From IMG/VR virus record IMGVR_UViG_3300038424_000251, positions 186,001 through 250,000 of that record: a DNA stretch of 64,000 nucleotides. One strand, written 5' to 3'. Of this stretch, positions 24,874-33,639 are shown in pieces; position 1 is the stretch's first letter; each line of letters begins with the position of its first letter. The position numbers and the translations under genes are program-made. The notes under the pieces are model-generated. The model worked only from the letters and a program-made list of their open reading frames with translations, was not told where the DNA came from and made no database searches. Source of the DNA: a virus.

Positions 24874-26360
24874 AAAAATTGTTTATCGGAATAATATTCC
24901 AAATAACACTTTTTGGAAGTATTCAGTTCTCCACCGCTCAATTATATAACATTGTAGATTTAGGACCTTGCGCACCATACGCTATTAATAATGAAGGTCA
25001 AATTGTTGGTGAGATGTCTGGTAGTGCTTTTTTAAGATATAGTGATGGCACTATAACTAATTTAGGGAGTCTGCCCGGCAGTCCTTATAGTAGCACAGCA
25101 TGTAGTGTTAATGATAACGGAACGGTGGTTGGTTATAGTTATATACCACCGAACGGCTCTATAACTCATGCCTTCTTATGGAGCAGCAATTCCGGAATGA
25201 TTGATTTGGGAACTTTAGGTGGTTCTGATATGGATAGCCAAGCAGATGGTATTAATAATAGTAACCAAGTGGTCGGCTATTCTCAAATAAGAACAACAAA
25301 TGGTCCCATTTTCATGCGTGCTTTTTTATGGAGTAGTAAAAGCGGGATGATTAATTTAGGACTTATTAATCCCACTGATACTGACAGTAGAGCATATAGT
25401 ATTAATAATAGCGGTAAAATAGTTGGTGAATCCTTTCCTTCAAGTGGAAATTCACATGCATTTTTATCTAATAGTAATAGGATGACAGATTTAAGTTTTC
25501 CTGTCCCTTTTAACGGTAGCACAGCATATAGTATCAATGATGAAAATCAAATTGTTGGTTGTAGTGTTCCTCCCGGCATTTCACATGCTTTGTGGTGGAA
25601 TTCTAATAGTAATAAAATGGTTGATATAGGTACATTAGGTGGATGGGTAAGTATAGCAAATAGTATTAATAACAAAAATCAGATTGTAGGATATTCCTAT
25701 ATAGATCCTATCCCCATATCCGGAGTGACACCTACATCAAGTGCCTTTTTATACAGTGGTAGTGAATTATTTAATCTTAATTCATTAATTTCAACTAATT
25801 CTGGATGGTATTTACACTATGCCATTGCTATCAATGATAATGGACAAATTATCGGCTGGGGCACTAATCCTTCGGGTCAAAGTGACGGATTTTTACTCAA
25901 TTTAGTCTCTTCACCAACTCTTACCATAAATATTTCCAATCATTATATAATTTTGGAGTGGTCAACTAATTTTTCAAATTTCATATTGGAATCCACCACA
26001 AACTTATTGCTTTCACACTGGAACATTGTTTCCAATACTCCAACCATTACTAATGGAAATTATACTGTAATTCTACCAACTGTTAACAAACAAATGTTTT
26101 TTAGATTATATGAGGCAATTCAATATCAACCTGTATTACTAACTCTCAATATTACAAATGTTTCTAATTATGTGATTTTGACATGGGGACCAGCAGCTAA
26201 TGTTTCAAGCAGCTTTATATTGGAATCTACTCCAAGTTTGGCTCCAACTGCAGTATGGAATGTCGTTTCTACTAATTCTCCTGCTATTATTGAAGGTCAA
26301 TATACTGTAACTAATTCTATATCTGGTCCATCTATGTTTTTCCGATTGCGATTAAATTAA
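24870..26360 (+). CDS. Secreted HAF-repeat protein with Verrucomicrobiota-type C-terminal modules
   Basis: 496 residues. A signal peptide (residues 1-24, ending STAQ) is followed by about seven repeats of the HAF type, each with an INNxGQIVGxS-like core and HAFLW-like strand (about 35-330). Two C-terminal modules (about 350-415 and 422-496) contain LESTTNL...WNIVS and end in MFFRL. HAF repeats are known from extracellular bacterial proteins, and the last modules resemble those of Verrucomicrobiota proteins. This is unusual cargo for a phage; it may be a host-derived surface or depolymerase-like protein, but no catalytic domain is seen. Confidence 0.82.
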   Translation: MKKLFIGIIFQITLFGSIQFSTAQLYNIVDLGPCAPYAINNEGQIVGEMSGSAFLRYSDGTITNLGSLPGSPYSSTACSVNDNGTVVGYSYIPPNGSITHAFLWSSNSGMIDLGTLGGSDMDSQADGINNSNQVVGYSQIRTTNGPIFMRAFLWSSKSGMINLGLINPTDTDSRAYSINNSGKIVGESFPSSGNSHAFLSNSNRMTDLSFPVPFNGSTAYSINDENQIVGCSVPPGISHALWWNSNSNKMVDIGTLGGWVSIANSINNKNQIVGYSYIDPIPISGVTPTSSAFLYSGSELFNLNSLISTNSGWYLHYAIAINDNGQIIGWGTNPSGQSDGFLLNLVSSPTLTINISNHYIILEWSTNFSNFILESTTNLLLSHWNIVSNTPTITNGNYTVILPTVNKQMFFRLYEAIQYQPVLLTLNITNVSNYVILTWGPAANVSSSFILESTPSLAPTAVWNVVSTNSPAIIEGQYTVTNSISGPSMFFRLRLN

Positions 26361-26406
26361 TAATTTTCATCATGGATTTGGAAAATAAAAGAATAAAGTA
26401 AGAGGC

Positions 26407-26434
26407 TTGACTTTTTCTATATTTCTGATAAACT
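26407..26434 (+). promoter_or_regulatory. Promoter for gene 26441
   Basis: TTGACT, 16-nt spacer, TGATAAACT; ATG 6 nt beyond (leaderless). Confidence 0.85.
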
Positions 26435-26440
26435 TTAACC

Positions 26441-26689
26441 ATGAACGCAATCACAGACTCAATAGCCATAAATCATAGTGGTTGGGATGATATTGGCGAA
26501 TACGGCGATATTCAACTTTACGATGCTACGTTAGTTGTGGATACACCAAAATTGAAGAAAGGCACAAAAGTTGATGTTGTTGCCTTCTTATTTTCAAAAA
26601 GTCAGTGCGAAATCTACAAGAAACTTGGCAAAGGACCTACATCAGTAGAAATTGTTGATAAATTTCCGCTAAAACTTGTTGTAGCTTAA
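26441..26689 (+). CDS. Unknown small protein
   Basis: 82 residues, beta-rich, ends IVDKFPLKLVVA. Leaderless. It lies 6 nt upstream of the third RNA ligase gene and shares its transcript. Confidence 0.68.
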   Translation: MNAITDSIAINHSGWDDIGEYGDIQLYDATLVVDTPKLKKGTKVDVVAFLFSKSQCEIYKKLGKGPTSVEIVDKFPLKLVVA

Positions 26690-26695
26690 TGACTT

Positions 26696-27649
26696 ATGGG
26701 TTACGCACATATTGAAAATCTTTACAAGAATCAGTGGATTCTTCTGTTCAAGGAATGTTATGCGCTTGAAAAGATTCACGGAACAAGCGCGCATATCCAT
26801 TTCAATCCACCCGTTACGCCCACTTCAACGGGTCGACTGACCTTTTTCGCTGGTGGTGAGAGCCACAATAAGTTCTTATCACTATTCAACGAGGCAGAAC
26901 TACTGAAAGCCTTTAATAACCTTGGTATTCCTTGTGATAAATCCGTTACTGTTTACGGTGAAGCCTATGGTGGTAAATGTCAAGGAATGTCGCATACTTA
27001 CGGTCCAAATCTCAAATTTATTGTATTTGATGTTCAGATTGGCGATTGTTGGTTGAATGTTCCCGATGCTGAACAGGTTGCTAAGAAATTGGGCCTTGAA
27101 TTTGTTCATTATATCAAAGTTTCTTTGGCAAAAGCTACAATAAATGGCCTTGGTATTTTAATTGTTGAAACATCATTGAGCGGTGTTGACCAACAAAGAG
27201 ATGCATGTAGCGTTCAATCCGTTAGAAACGGTGTTACTACTGCTGAAGATTACATGGCAGGCAAAGGAAAGAAACGTGAAGGCGTTGTTCTTCGGCCTTT
27301 AATTGAACTTACTATGAATAATGGTGAACGAGTAATTTGTAAACACAAAGGCGAAGAGTTTAAGGAAACCGCCACTCCCCGACCTGTCGTTGACCCGTCA
27401 AAACTGAAAATGTTGGAAGACGCAAACGCCATTGCAAATGAGTGGGTAACAGCAACAAGATTACAACACGTTATTGACAAGATTCCCGGTCATTGTATGG
27501 AGAAAATGCGAGAAATTATTTCAGCAATGACCGAAGATGTATTGCGTGAGGCAAAAGGTGAAATTGTAGAATCCGATGCGGTAAAGAAAGCTATTTCTAA
27601 AAAGACTGTAGAAATGTATAAGAATTTTCTTAAATCACAAATGAAATAA
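26696..27649 (+). CDS. RNA ligase, Rnl2/DRB0094-like
   Basis: 317 residues. Motif I EKIHGTSAH near 24-32 (Lys for adenylation), a FFAGGESHNKF segment near 50, VYGEAYGG near 84 (motif III), FIVFDVQIG near 103, REGVVLRPL near 194 (motif IV) and VICKHKGEEF near 212 (motif V). The C-terminal 100 residues form a helical domain. Ligases of this type join RNA ends in ATP-dependent reactions. Third such enzyme in 24 kb. Confidence 0.88.
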   Translation: MGYAHIENLYKNQWILLFKECYALEKIHGTSAHIHFNPPVTPTSTGRLTFFAGGESHNKFLSLFNEAELLKAFNNLGIPCDKSVTVYGEAYGGKCQGMSHTYGPNLKFIVFDVQIGDCWLNVPDAEQVAKKLGLEFVHYIKVSLAKATINGLGILIVETSLSGVDQQRDACSVQSVRNGVTTAEDYMAGKGKKREGVVLRPLIELTMNNGERVICKHKGEEFKETATPRPVVDPSKLKMLEDANAIANEWVTATRLQHVIDKIPGHCMEKMREIISAMTEDVLREAKGEIVESDAVKKAISKKTVEMYKNFLKSQMK

Positions 27650-27753
27650 TGAAAAATTTCTTTCAATGGTTATGGGCAGCAGTAAGATTTATTCCTGCTG
27701 CTTTAATTCTTACGATGTATAAATCTTTAAAGGAACGTTCAAAGAAAAAATAA
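27649..27753 (+). CDS. Tiny membrane protein
   Basis: 34 residues with one hydrophobic helix (5-24) and a basic tail (SLKERSKKK). It overlaps the ligase stop by one base. Could be chance, but packing and composition support it. Confidence 0.45.
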   Translation: MKNFFQWLWAAVRFIPAALILTMYKSLKERSKKK

Positions 27754-27757
27754 CAAA

Positions 27758-27952
27758 ATGAACGCTCAAGAAGAAATTTTAGGATTGACTAATCTCTACA
27801 ATAGGTTGGCTTCCTTGATTGGCCGAAAAATCACAAGGGATGAACAGAGGAAACTTTCTGTTATTCATGATGATTGTCTTATTTTTGATAATTTCAGTGT
27901 TTCTCTAAAAACAGGAACATTTTGTTCTTATTTAATTTCTAAAATAGAATGA
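27758..27952 (+). CDS. Unknown small protein
   Basis: 64 residues, helical N-terminus. ATGA overlap with the next gene. Function unknown. Confidence 0.6.
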   Translation: MNAQEEILGLTNLYNRLASLIGRKITRDEQRKLSVIHDDCLIFDNFSVSLKTGTFCSYLISKIE

Positions 27953-28206
27953 AATCATCTTATCGCTCTTTCTCTATTCGGAAGCATAATGATGGATATA
28001 ATGCTTTCGTTGGTTTTACTCGTATATTTTCACAAGACCTTCCTAATGTTCACCGCACAAAAATAGCAATAAATTTATGGAGAAAATATCACATGAACTA
28101 TAAACGATTCTGGGGATATTTTAGATTCCTTCTTATTAACCGTTACAATTATAACGGAATATACGGAAAACTTATTCCTATTAAAACATTGGAGAAAACC
28201 AAGTGA
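27949..28206 (+). CDS. Unknown basic aromatic protein
   Basis: 85 residues, rich in Arg, Lys and Tyr/Phe, strongly basic; might bind nucleic acid. Coupled to the preceding gene. Function unknown. Confidence 0.58.
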   Translation: MKSSYRSFSIRKHNDGYNAFVGFTRIFSQDLPNVHRTKIAINLWRKYHMNYKRFWGYFRFLLINRYNYNGIYGKLIPIKTLEKTK

Positions 28207-28209
28207 CGC

Positions 28210-28237
28210 TTGACATTTTATAAAAGTGTGATAAAAT
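28210..28237 (+). promoter_or_regulatory. Promoter for gene 28244
   Basis: TTGACA, 16-nt spacer with TATAAAA, TGATAAAAT; ATG 6 nt beyond (leaderless). Confidence 0.87.
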
Positions 28238-28243
28238 TTTACC

Positions 28244-28528
28244 ATGAAACTATTTGTATTCTTACCATCTAAATTTTGGGGTTATTGCGGCGGCATGGCT
28301 ATTGCCACGGGCAATACGTTTGAAGAAGCTGCAAAATCTATCCAAGACCATGAAGATAAAATTCATGACGCCATGAAATGGGACATAACTCTTATGAAGT
28401 TTCTCCGAAAAGATTTTGAAAAAGAGCCAAGAAGTTGTGAAGAAGTGGACAGTTGGGTATTGTTATATGAAATTACTGTAACTTCTAAGCAGTCTCCCAT
28501 TTGTGAAATCAATTTTAACTATGCTTAA
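28244..28528 (+). CDS. Unknown small protein
   Basis: 94 residues. The N-terminal block (YCGGMAIATGNTFEEAAKSI) looks like a compact alpha/beta domain. Leaderless. Function unknown. Confidence 0.7.
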   Translation: MKLFVFLPSKFWGYCGGMAIATGNTFEEAAKSIQDHEDKIHDAMKWDITLMKFLRKDFEKEPRSCEEVDSWVLLYEITVTSKQSPICEINFNYA

Positions 28529-28540
28529 CAAATTGGGGTA

Positions 28541-28801
28541 ATGAAAAATAATGAATTCAAAGTTGGTGACAGAGTAAAATCAGCATCCAAAAAAGATGCT
28601 TTCGATATAGCCTGTGGTTTTGCTACTCCAAAGAAAATCACAACTAAAACGGAATTTGAAGTCGCTGTTATTGTTGAGAATGGAATAACTGACGATATGG
28701 GCACAAAACAAAGTGGACTTATTATTATTCCTCTTTATGAAGATAGAAACGAATTTTTCTGGCCGTATGTGTGGAATTTCAAAAAGTTTGTGAAAATTTG
28801 A
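28541..28801 (+). CDS. Unknown small protein
   Basis: 86 residues; opens FKVGDRVKSAS, reminiscent of SH3/KOW-like beta barrels. Function unknown. Confidence 0.65.
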   Translation: MKNNEFKVGDRVKSASKKDAFDIACGFATPKKITTKTEFEVAVIVENGITDDMGTKQSGLIIIPLYEDRNEFFWPYVWNFKKFVKI

Positions 28802-28805
28802 TTTT

Positions 28806-29075
28806 ATGAAACAAGTTACAGTTAACTTAGATTTTTCCAAAGTCTATGAATCACGCCCGAATGATGGAATGGTTGGTAGTATAATCTTAAAAGCACTAAA
28901 AAGTAAGAAAATTAAAATAATAAAATTTCGTTATACTTATGTCGAATCTAAATATGGGATATCTGAAATGCCACGAGATTTAATTTTAGCATCATTTATA
29001 AATGACCACTATAAAGGATTTGAGTGGTATTTAGATAGATTATCTGGAAAATACACATTTACATTTAAAAATTGA
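28806..29075 (+). CDS. Unknown small protein
   Basis: 89 residues, Lys/Tyr-rich, mixed structure. Same operon. Function unknown. Confidence 0.62.
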   Translation: MKQVTVNLDFSKVYESRPNDGMVGSIILKALKSKKIKIIKFRYTYVESKYGISEMPRDLILASFINDHYKGFEWYLDRLSGKYTFTFKN

Positions 29076-29096
29076 CATCAAAGTTGTAAAAATTGT

Positions 29097-29348
29097 ATGA
29101 AACTAAATATCCCTGAAATCTGTGATGAACCGATGGAATACATATACAAAGGATTTGAAGGAATGTTCATTCCCGGCAACAAAGTTCCAACAAATCGTAG
29201 ATTCCAAAAAGCATCATCAGTAATCCTTTTAATTCGTGCATGGAATTATTGTGGAGCGTTTATTAAGACACCCCAAATACCACCACGAAAAGCAACAGAA
29301 AAAGAATACGAACTTATTTACAACGCATTTAATTCTCAAAACAAATAA
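29097..29348 (+). CDS. Unknown small protein
   Basis: 83 residues, Pro-rich, ends with a charged helix. Function unknown. Confidence 0.62.
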   Translation: MKLNIPEICDEPMEYIYKGFEGMFIPGNKVPTNRRFQKASSVILLIRAWNYCGAFIKTPQIPPRKATEKEYELIYNAFNSQNK

Positions 29349-29352
29349 TAAT

Positions 29353-29670
29353 ATGGAAAAGCATTACGGAAAAGTAGTAATAAGTAGAAATAAAAAAGGG
29401 CAAAACTACGTTCGTGTAGAAAAACTGGATACAGACCATGTTTATCTTAGTCGTTCGCCTCGTCAGGCAGTTAGTAATTTTGATATTGCCGTTCAAAGAA
29501 ATGATAAATGGTATTTCGTTCAGTGGATTAATCCTCATATTGAAAGTTGTTTGGGCGGAGGCAAATTTGATACTTTGCAAGAATTAATCCAATGTGCAAT
29601 TGATAACGGTGATACTGTTTATGAATTTGAAGAATATGCTTCTGCGGCACATTTAGCTAACAACGGTTAA
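29353..29670 (+). CDS. Unknown small protein
   Basis: 105 residues from ATG 29353 (the longer frame lies in the previous gene). Alternating beta pattern with GKFDTLQELIQCAI helix near 75-89. Function unknown. Confidence 0.62.
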   Translation: MEKHYGKVVISRNKKGQNYVRVEKLDTDHVYLSRSPRQAVSNFDIAVQRNDKWYFVQWINPHIESCLGGGKFDTLQELIQCAIDNGDTVYEFEEYASAAHLANNG

Positions 29671-29673
29671 TTT

Positions 29674-29961
29674 ATGAAACAATCTATTACTTATTCTACG
29701 CCACACAGCGTTTATTTCATTTCTGGTGGTGTATATGGTGGAACAATTTCAGCACCTACACGAAAACAATTATTGGAAGAAATAAAGAAATTTTGTGATA
29801 AACACAAAAACGAAGCAGAAGTGATTACATTCGGACCCATTAAAAAGACAGTGGAAACATGGGAAGTTAAAGGAAAGTTCACAATTTTTAGAGAAATCAC
29901 CAATACATTTCTAAACGGTGGTAAAAATTTGAGAAAATTTTACAAAGAAATAAATCTATGA
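29674..29961 (+). CDS. Unknown small protein
   Basis: 95 residues, beta-rich N-terminus with Gly motifs (ISGGVYGGTIS), Lys-rich end. ATGA overlap with next gene. Function unknown. Confidence 0.62.
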   Translation: MKQSITYSTPHSVYFISGGVYGGTISAPTRKQLLEEIKKFCDKHKNEAEVITFGPIKKTVETWEVKGKFTIFREITNTFLNGGKNLRKFYKEINL

Positions 29962-30191
29962 ATAAAAAATACCTAATCCTTAGTCGTTGTGAAGATGAAG
30001 TCGGTTACGATGTCGTCACAAAATCAGAATTAAACAAAAAATTACAAAGTGGAGAATATGAAGGATATACTTTTCTTGATGGCACCGAGAAAATTGATTT
30101 AGAATACTTTCCATCCAAGTCCGTTCTGATTATGGCTGGTGAATTTGTTATACCAAAACCGAAAAAAGTTGTCACAGAATGGGAAGTGTGA
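29958..30191 (+). CDS. Unknown small protein
   Basis: 77 residues, acidic, mixed alpha/beta. Last gene of the 28244-30191 operon; the next promoter follows within 15 nt. Confidence 0.62.
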   Translation: MNKKYLILSRCEDEVGYDVVTKSELNKKLQSGEYEGYTFLDGTEKIDLEYFPSKSVLIMAGEFVIPKPKKVVTEWEV

Positions 30192-30205
30192 TAACGTGTT
30201 AACGC

Positions 30206-30233
30206 TTGACTTTTTACAAATTCCTGATAAACT
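30206..30233 (+). promoter_or_regulatory. Promoter for membrane-gene cluster at 30244
   Basis: TTGACT, 16-nt spacer, TGATAAACT; ATG 10 nt beyond. Confidence 0.86.
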
Positions 30234-30243
30234 ATTCAACATT

Positions 30244-30771
30244 ATGAAAAATCTATCGCTAATTCTATCCATTGTCGGCATTTTAATTTTGAGCTGTGAA
30301 ATTCGATTGGGTATTTTGAGCAGTTACAACTATGAGAAACACTATTCTCAACTGTGGTCATTGGCTGAAAAATCTTCAACGATTCCAGCAAAACAACAAT
30401 ATATTTCCCAATTTCTCAATACTCTAAAACAAGGTAAAACAAATGGAGATTTTGCTGAATACGATGCTCTTTTTCTCAAAACACCAAATAACAATTTTGA
30501 CGCCAATCTGAAAGCTTTGGAAACTCTTTCCGCACGGTTGACCGAAATTCAAAGTATGGATCCTTCGTCTTTTCAATATAACACCGCAATTCAACAGATT
30601 ACCGCACAAGAACAAGGTGAGGCTGGACCAATGTTATCAGTATTTCAAGGATGTTATGATTTGAATAATTATTTCTTTATTTGGAACTGGGTAGGTGGAA
30701 CGCTTGTCATATCTTCCTTGCTTTTAATCATTGTATTCGGATTGGTAAGACTTATGTGGGATCTAACTTAA
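30244..30771 (+). CDS. Membrane protein with large central soluble domain
   Basis: 175 residues from ATG 30244. Hydrophobic helices at 5-25 and about 148-170 flank a helical soluble domain (26-145), so both termini probably face the same side with the domain across the membrane. It is the first gene of a membrane-protein cluster (30244-31562). It could be an exclusion or lysis-regulating factor; no family recognised. Confidence 0.7.
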   Translation: MKNLSLILSIVGILILSCEIRLGILSSYNYEKHYSQLWSLAEKSSTIPAKQQYISQFLNTLKQGKTNGDFAEYDALFLKTPNNNFDANLKALETLSARLTEIQSMDPSSFQYNTAIQQITAQEQGEAGPMLSVFQGCYDLNNYFFIWNWVGGTLVISSLLLIIVFGLVRLMWDLT

Positions 30772-30775
30772 CATT

Positions 30776-31378
30776 ATGAAAATAAAAACACTAATCGTAG
30801 CAACATTCATATCTCTATTCGCATCGGCGATTCCTGTTTTCGCCACTGAAACCAATACTCCGGCTACCAATAATCCATCATTATTGGAGCAGGCAAAAAC
30901 TACAGCGCATACGATTGTAGCAACCAATCTTAATGAAGTTGTTATCAGTATGCTCCAAGGCGTCAAAACCGCCAGTGGTGAAATCTATGACGCTTCCAAA
31001 ACTGCCATTATAAAGTCAGTTGACTTTGCTTCGGAGCAGGCACCGTTGGTGGTAAAAGAATTTCTCCACTGGAAGATGGCACAAGCAGTTATTTATGCTA
31101 TCATTTGGATTATTCCGTCATTAGCTTTCTTCTGGTTTGCTCGGAAAGCTCGTCTTCTTGCTAAATCAGACAAAATTCCCGAAAATGACAAATACACTAC
31201 CGACAAAGGCGATTTGGCAGGGTGGAAGTGGTTTTTCAGAATTGTAGGAATAATTTTATTAATGATTAATCTTTCAATAAATGGTATGACTATTACTCAA
31301 ATTTTGGTGGCACCCCGCGTATATTTGATTGAATACGTGGTTAATAGCATACAAGGTATGCAGCAACACCATAACTAA
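30776..31378 (+). CDS. Secreted/membrane protein, paralogue of 33030
   Basis: 200 residues. Signal peptide (1-23, ending VFATE), a helical segment (about 35-100), then hydrophobic helices near 100-122 and 150-175. The block MLxGVKxASGEIY near 60 and VAPRVYLIEYVVNSIQG near the end are shared with the protein at 33030, so the pair arose by duplication. The layout suits a periplasmic domain tethered to the inner membrane. Function unknown. Confidence 0.72.
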   Translation: MKIKTLIVATFISLFASAIPVFATETNTPATNNPSLLEQAKTTAHTIVATNLNEVVISMLQGVKTASGEIYDASKTAIIKSVDFASEQAPLVVKEFLHWKMAQAVIYAIIWIIPSLAFFWFARKARLLAKSDKIPENDKYTTDKGDLAGWKWFFRIVGIILLMINLSINGMTITQILVAPRVYLIEYVVNSIQGMQQHHN

Positions 31379-31385
31379 AATTTTT

Positions 31386-31562
31386 GTGAAAATAATACGG
31401 TCAATTAATCAATGGTATGACAGAGTAAGAGAGCCATACAGATTTTTACTAGCCATATCAGTCATTACAGGCTTTATTATCTGTTCTTTATATTTTAGAC
31501 CAATGGGTATATTGCTCCTTCTGATTCTTTTAGTATTACGACTATACTATCTTTATGCTTAA
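31386..31562 (+). CDS. Small membrane protein (two helices)
   Basis: 58 residues from GTG 31386. Two hydrophobic helices with a short Arg/Pro hinge. Overlaps the next gene by 8 nt. Function unknown. Confidence 0.52.
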   Translation: MKIIRSINQWYDRVREPYRFLLAISVITGFIICSLYFRPMGILLLLILLVLRLYYLYA

Positions 31563-31833
31563 ATATGCAAACGAATTCACGGTAACAGGTACTGGGCCTG
31601 TTCCCGTGGATATGATGCGATATGACCGATGCACACCATTGACACAAGAAGATGCTGCTTTTGCAGACCGTGAAATACATTGCTTAAATCATTCATCTCT
31701 TCCAGAAATTTCAATACAAATGATTAGGTTCACCGAAGGAAATGGGAAGCACCATGCTGACCATCCAGCAACTGGACGGTGGAATAGCTTTGGTTGGGAC
31801 GTGTCTAATGTAAGTTGGCGAAAATTGGAGTAA
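31555..31833 (+). CDS. Unknown small protein
   Basis: 92 residues, His/Asp-rich in the second half (GKHHADHPAT), perhaps metal-binding. Function unknown. Confidence 0.6.
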   Translation: MLKYANEFTVTGTGPVPVDMMRYDRCTPLTQEDAAFADREIHCLNHSSLPEISIQMIRFTEGNGKHHADHPATGRWNSFGWDVSNVSWRKLE

Positions 31834-31841
31834 GAGAAAAC

Positions 31842-31870
31842 TTGACTTTCTCAAAGAATCGTGATAGACT
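31842..31870 (+). promoter_or_regulatory. Promoter for gene 31880
   Basis: TTGACT, 17-nt spacer, TGATAGACT; ATG 9 nt beyond. Confidence 0.8.
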
Positions 31871-31879
31871 ATTTTCCTA

Positions 31880-32062
31880 ATGAAAAGAACGCTATCAAAA
31901 CAAAAGAGAAATCGGAGAGCACTCCGAAAAAATTCTCCTGCGGAAACTAGAGAAAATAAAGCTACTAAGGCTCTTGAAACTATTCTAGCAATGTCAGAAA
32001 TATATTACAACGATTCTAAATTTATTCTAATATCTAAAATAGCAAGAGAAGGATTGGAATGA
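31880..32062 (+). CDS. Small very basic protein
   Basis: 60 residues with a strongly basic N-terminal third (KRTLSKQKRNRRALRK), likely nucleic-acid binding, then an acidic helix. ATGA overlap with next gene. Confidence 0.62.
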   Translation: MKRTLSKQKRNRRALRKNSPAETRENKATKALETILAMSEIYYNDSKFILISKIAREGLE

Positions 32063-32418
32063 AAACTCAAAAATTTCCAATAATCGGTTACATTGCCGTT
32101 TGGCCTTCCAATAGAATTGTCAAGGTAAAGGTTGAACCTTGTAAAAATAATCCTCTGTATCCTTTTGTTCTAATATCTTTGGAAAAAGGTGTGAAGTTAG
32201 GAACATTGCAATCTAACAGATTTCATATCGCTGACCCCTCACTCATTACTCTTTACAAATCACGCAAAGAAGGTGAGAAGGCCGAATTGGAAAAGCTACA
32301 CGACCAATATTTACAAGAAAAGCGAGAATTGAGAAAACAACAAGAAAGAGTAAAATTGGCAAACAAACAAATTGCCGAATACAAAGCATTTGGGCAAATT
32401 CAAACCGTTTATGCGTAA
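32059..32418 (+). CDS. Unknown protein with C-terminal coiled coil
   Basis: 119 residues; beta-rich first 65 residues, then a long charged helix (68-112). Overlaps the next gene by 8 nt. Function unknown. Confidence 0.65.
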   Translation: MKTQKFPIIGYIAVWPSNRIVKVKVEPCKNNPLYPFVLISLEKGVKLGTLQSNRFHIADPSLITLYKSRKEGEKAELEKLHDQYLQEKRELRKQQERVKLANKQIAEYKAFGQIQTVYA

Positions 32419-32797
32419 TTTATTAAAACTAATAAACGCCTTATCAAATTGTCCAAGAACTGCAGATGGATTAAAAAAAGAAGGCATTGACAACGCTTTG
32501 GAAATTGCCAAAGAATATCCCAATTTGTTCACTGTTTCATTTTTAGTTTCAACACCTATAATTTCTTTACGTTTTATGAATGAAAAATCACAAAGAATAC
32601 AATGTGGAAAAGGTTCAAGACCCCGACCTGTAAAGGGTAATGTTTACCGAGAACGGTTTGATAAAATTTTTGGAAAGAAAAAGAAATCGATTGAAAAAAA
32701 GAAAGAAAAAACATTGTGCCCTCATTGTGCAACACTTAATTTGATTCAGGAATCTCCGTGGATTGAAAAGTGTCTTAAATGTGGTTGGTCAAGATGA
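32411..32797 (+). CDS. Unknown basic protein with C-terminal zinc ribbon
   Basis: 128 residues from ATG 32411. The end LCPHCATLN...CLKCGW is a four-Cys zinc ribbon; the middle is Lys-rich. Possibly nucleic-acid binding. Stop overlaps a 24-codon frame that is probably not a gene. Confidence 0.65.
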   Translation: MRNLLKLINALSNCPRTADGLKKEGIDNALEIAKEYPNLFTVSFLVSTPIISLRFMNEKSQRIQCGKGSRPRPVKGNVYRERFDKIFGKKKKSIEKKKEKTLCPHCATLNLIQESPWIEKCLKCGWSR

Positions 32798-32992
32798 ATT
32801 TATTGGATTTGTTGGGAAGAATATCAAAAAGAACTACCTCTCTTGTAGAGATGTGGACGTTAGTTTGATTTTCACTTTCCAATAGATACACGCTACAAAT
32901 TGAGATTTTGGGATTTGGATTATTCAGTAAATCCAAATAATTATCAAGGTTTGTTCTATAAAGCGGTAAGTGGATGTATAGGAACTCCACGC

Positions 32993-33020
32993 TTGACTTT
33001 TTACAAAACTATTCTAAACT
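32993..33020 (+). promoter_or_regulatory. Promoter for gene 33030
   Basis: TTGACT, 16-nt spacer, TAAACT; ATG 9 nt beyond. A 160-nt gene-free stretch lies upstream with no other recognisable element. Confidence 0.82.
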
Positions 33021-33029
33021 TATCAAACT

Positions 33030-33608
33030 ATGAAATCACTATTCTCAATCGTTGTTATGTCGTTGTTAGCATTGACCGTTCCGGTTTTTGCTCAAACCAA
33101 TACTCCTACTACTTTGGAACAAGTAAAGAATACCGCAACTGCCGTGGTATCAACCAACTTGAACCAAGTTCTTATTGAAATGCTTTCTGGTGTGAAAGAC
33201 GCCAGTGGAGAAATTTATGGAGCTTCCAAACAGGCAATCCACAAATCTGTTGATTTTATTGCCGAACAAGCTCCTGACGTGATTAAACAATTTCTCATGT
33301 GGCGATTGTTCCGCGCAGTAACTTGGGCTTCTATTTTCACATTTATAGCAGGTGTTTGTCTGTTTTTTTCCTATAAACTAAAAAAATATCAATCAAAAGC
33401 GAGCACAGAAAGTTATGGCGACCCATCTGAACACCAAGTAACTACACTTTTCAAGTGGATATTAGCAGTTGTTGCCTGTTTATTTATAACATTTGGTGTT
33501 GGTGCAAATGCATTTGAAATAGTTAAAATCAAAGTGGCACCGAAAGTTTACATTATTGAATATGTAATTGACACTATTCAAGGTCATCAAAATACTAACC
33601 ACCGATAA
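33030..33608 (+). CDS. Secreted/membrane protein, paralogue of 30776
   Basis: 192 residues. Signal peptide (1-21, ending VFAQ), helical segment with MLSGVKDASGEIY near 51-63, hydrophobic helices near 99-118 and 145-170, and the shared end VAPKVYIIEYVIDTIQG. Same architecture as 30776 with about 45 percent visual identity in the conserved blocks. Two copies, each with its own promoter, suggest a dosage or hetero-oligomer role at the membrane. Function unknown. Confidence 0.72.
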   Translation: MKSLFSIVVMSLLALTVPVFAQTNTPTTLEQVKNTATAVVSTNLNQVLIEMLSGVKDASGEIYGASKQAIHKSVDFIAEQAPDVIKQFLMWRLFRAVTWASIFTFIAGVCLFFSYKLKKYQSKASTESYGDPSEHQVTTLFKWILAVVACLFITFGVGANAFEIVKIKVAPKVYIIEYVIDTIQGHQNTNHR

Positions 33609-33639
33609 AATTACCATAATATTCATCATTAATTAGTTT

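Noticed and set aside
32794-32868. 24-codon ORF after gene 32411
   Set aside because: Too short, no hydrophobic or other character, no promoter.
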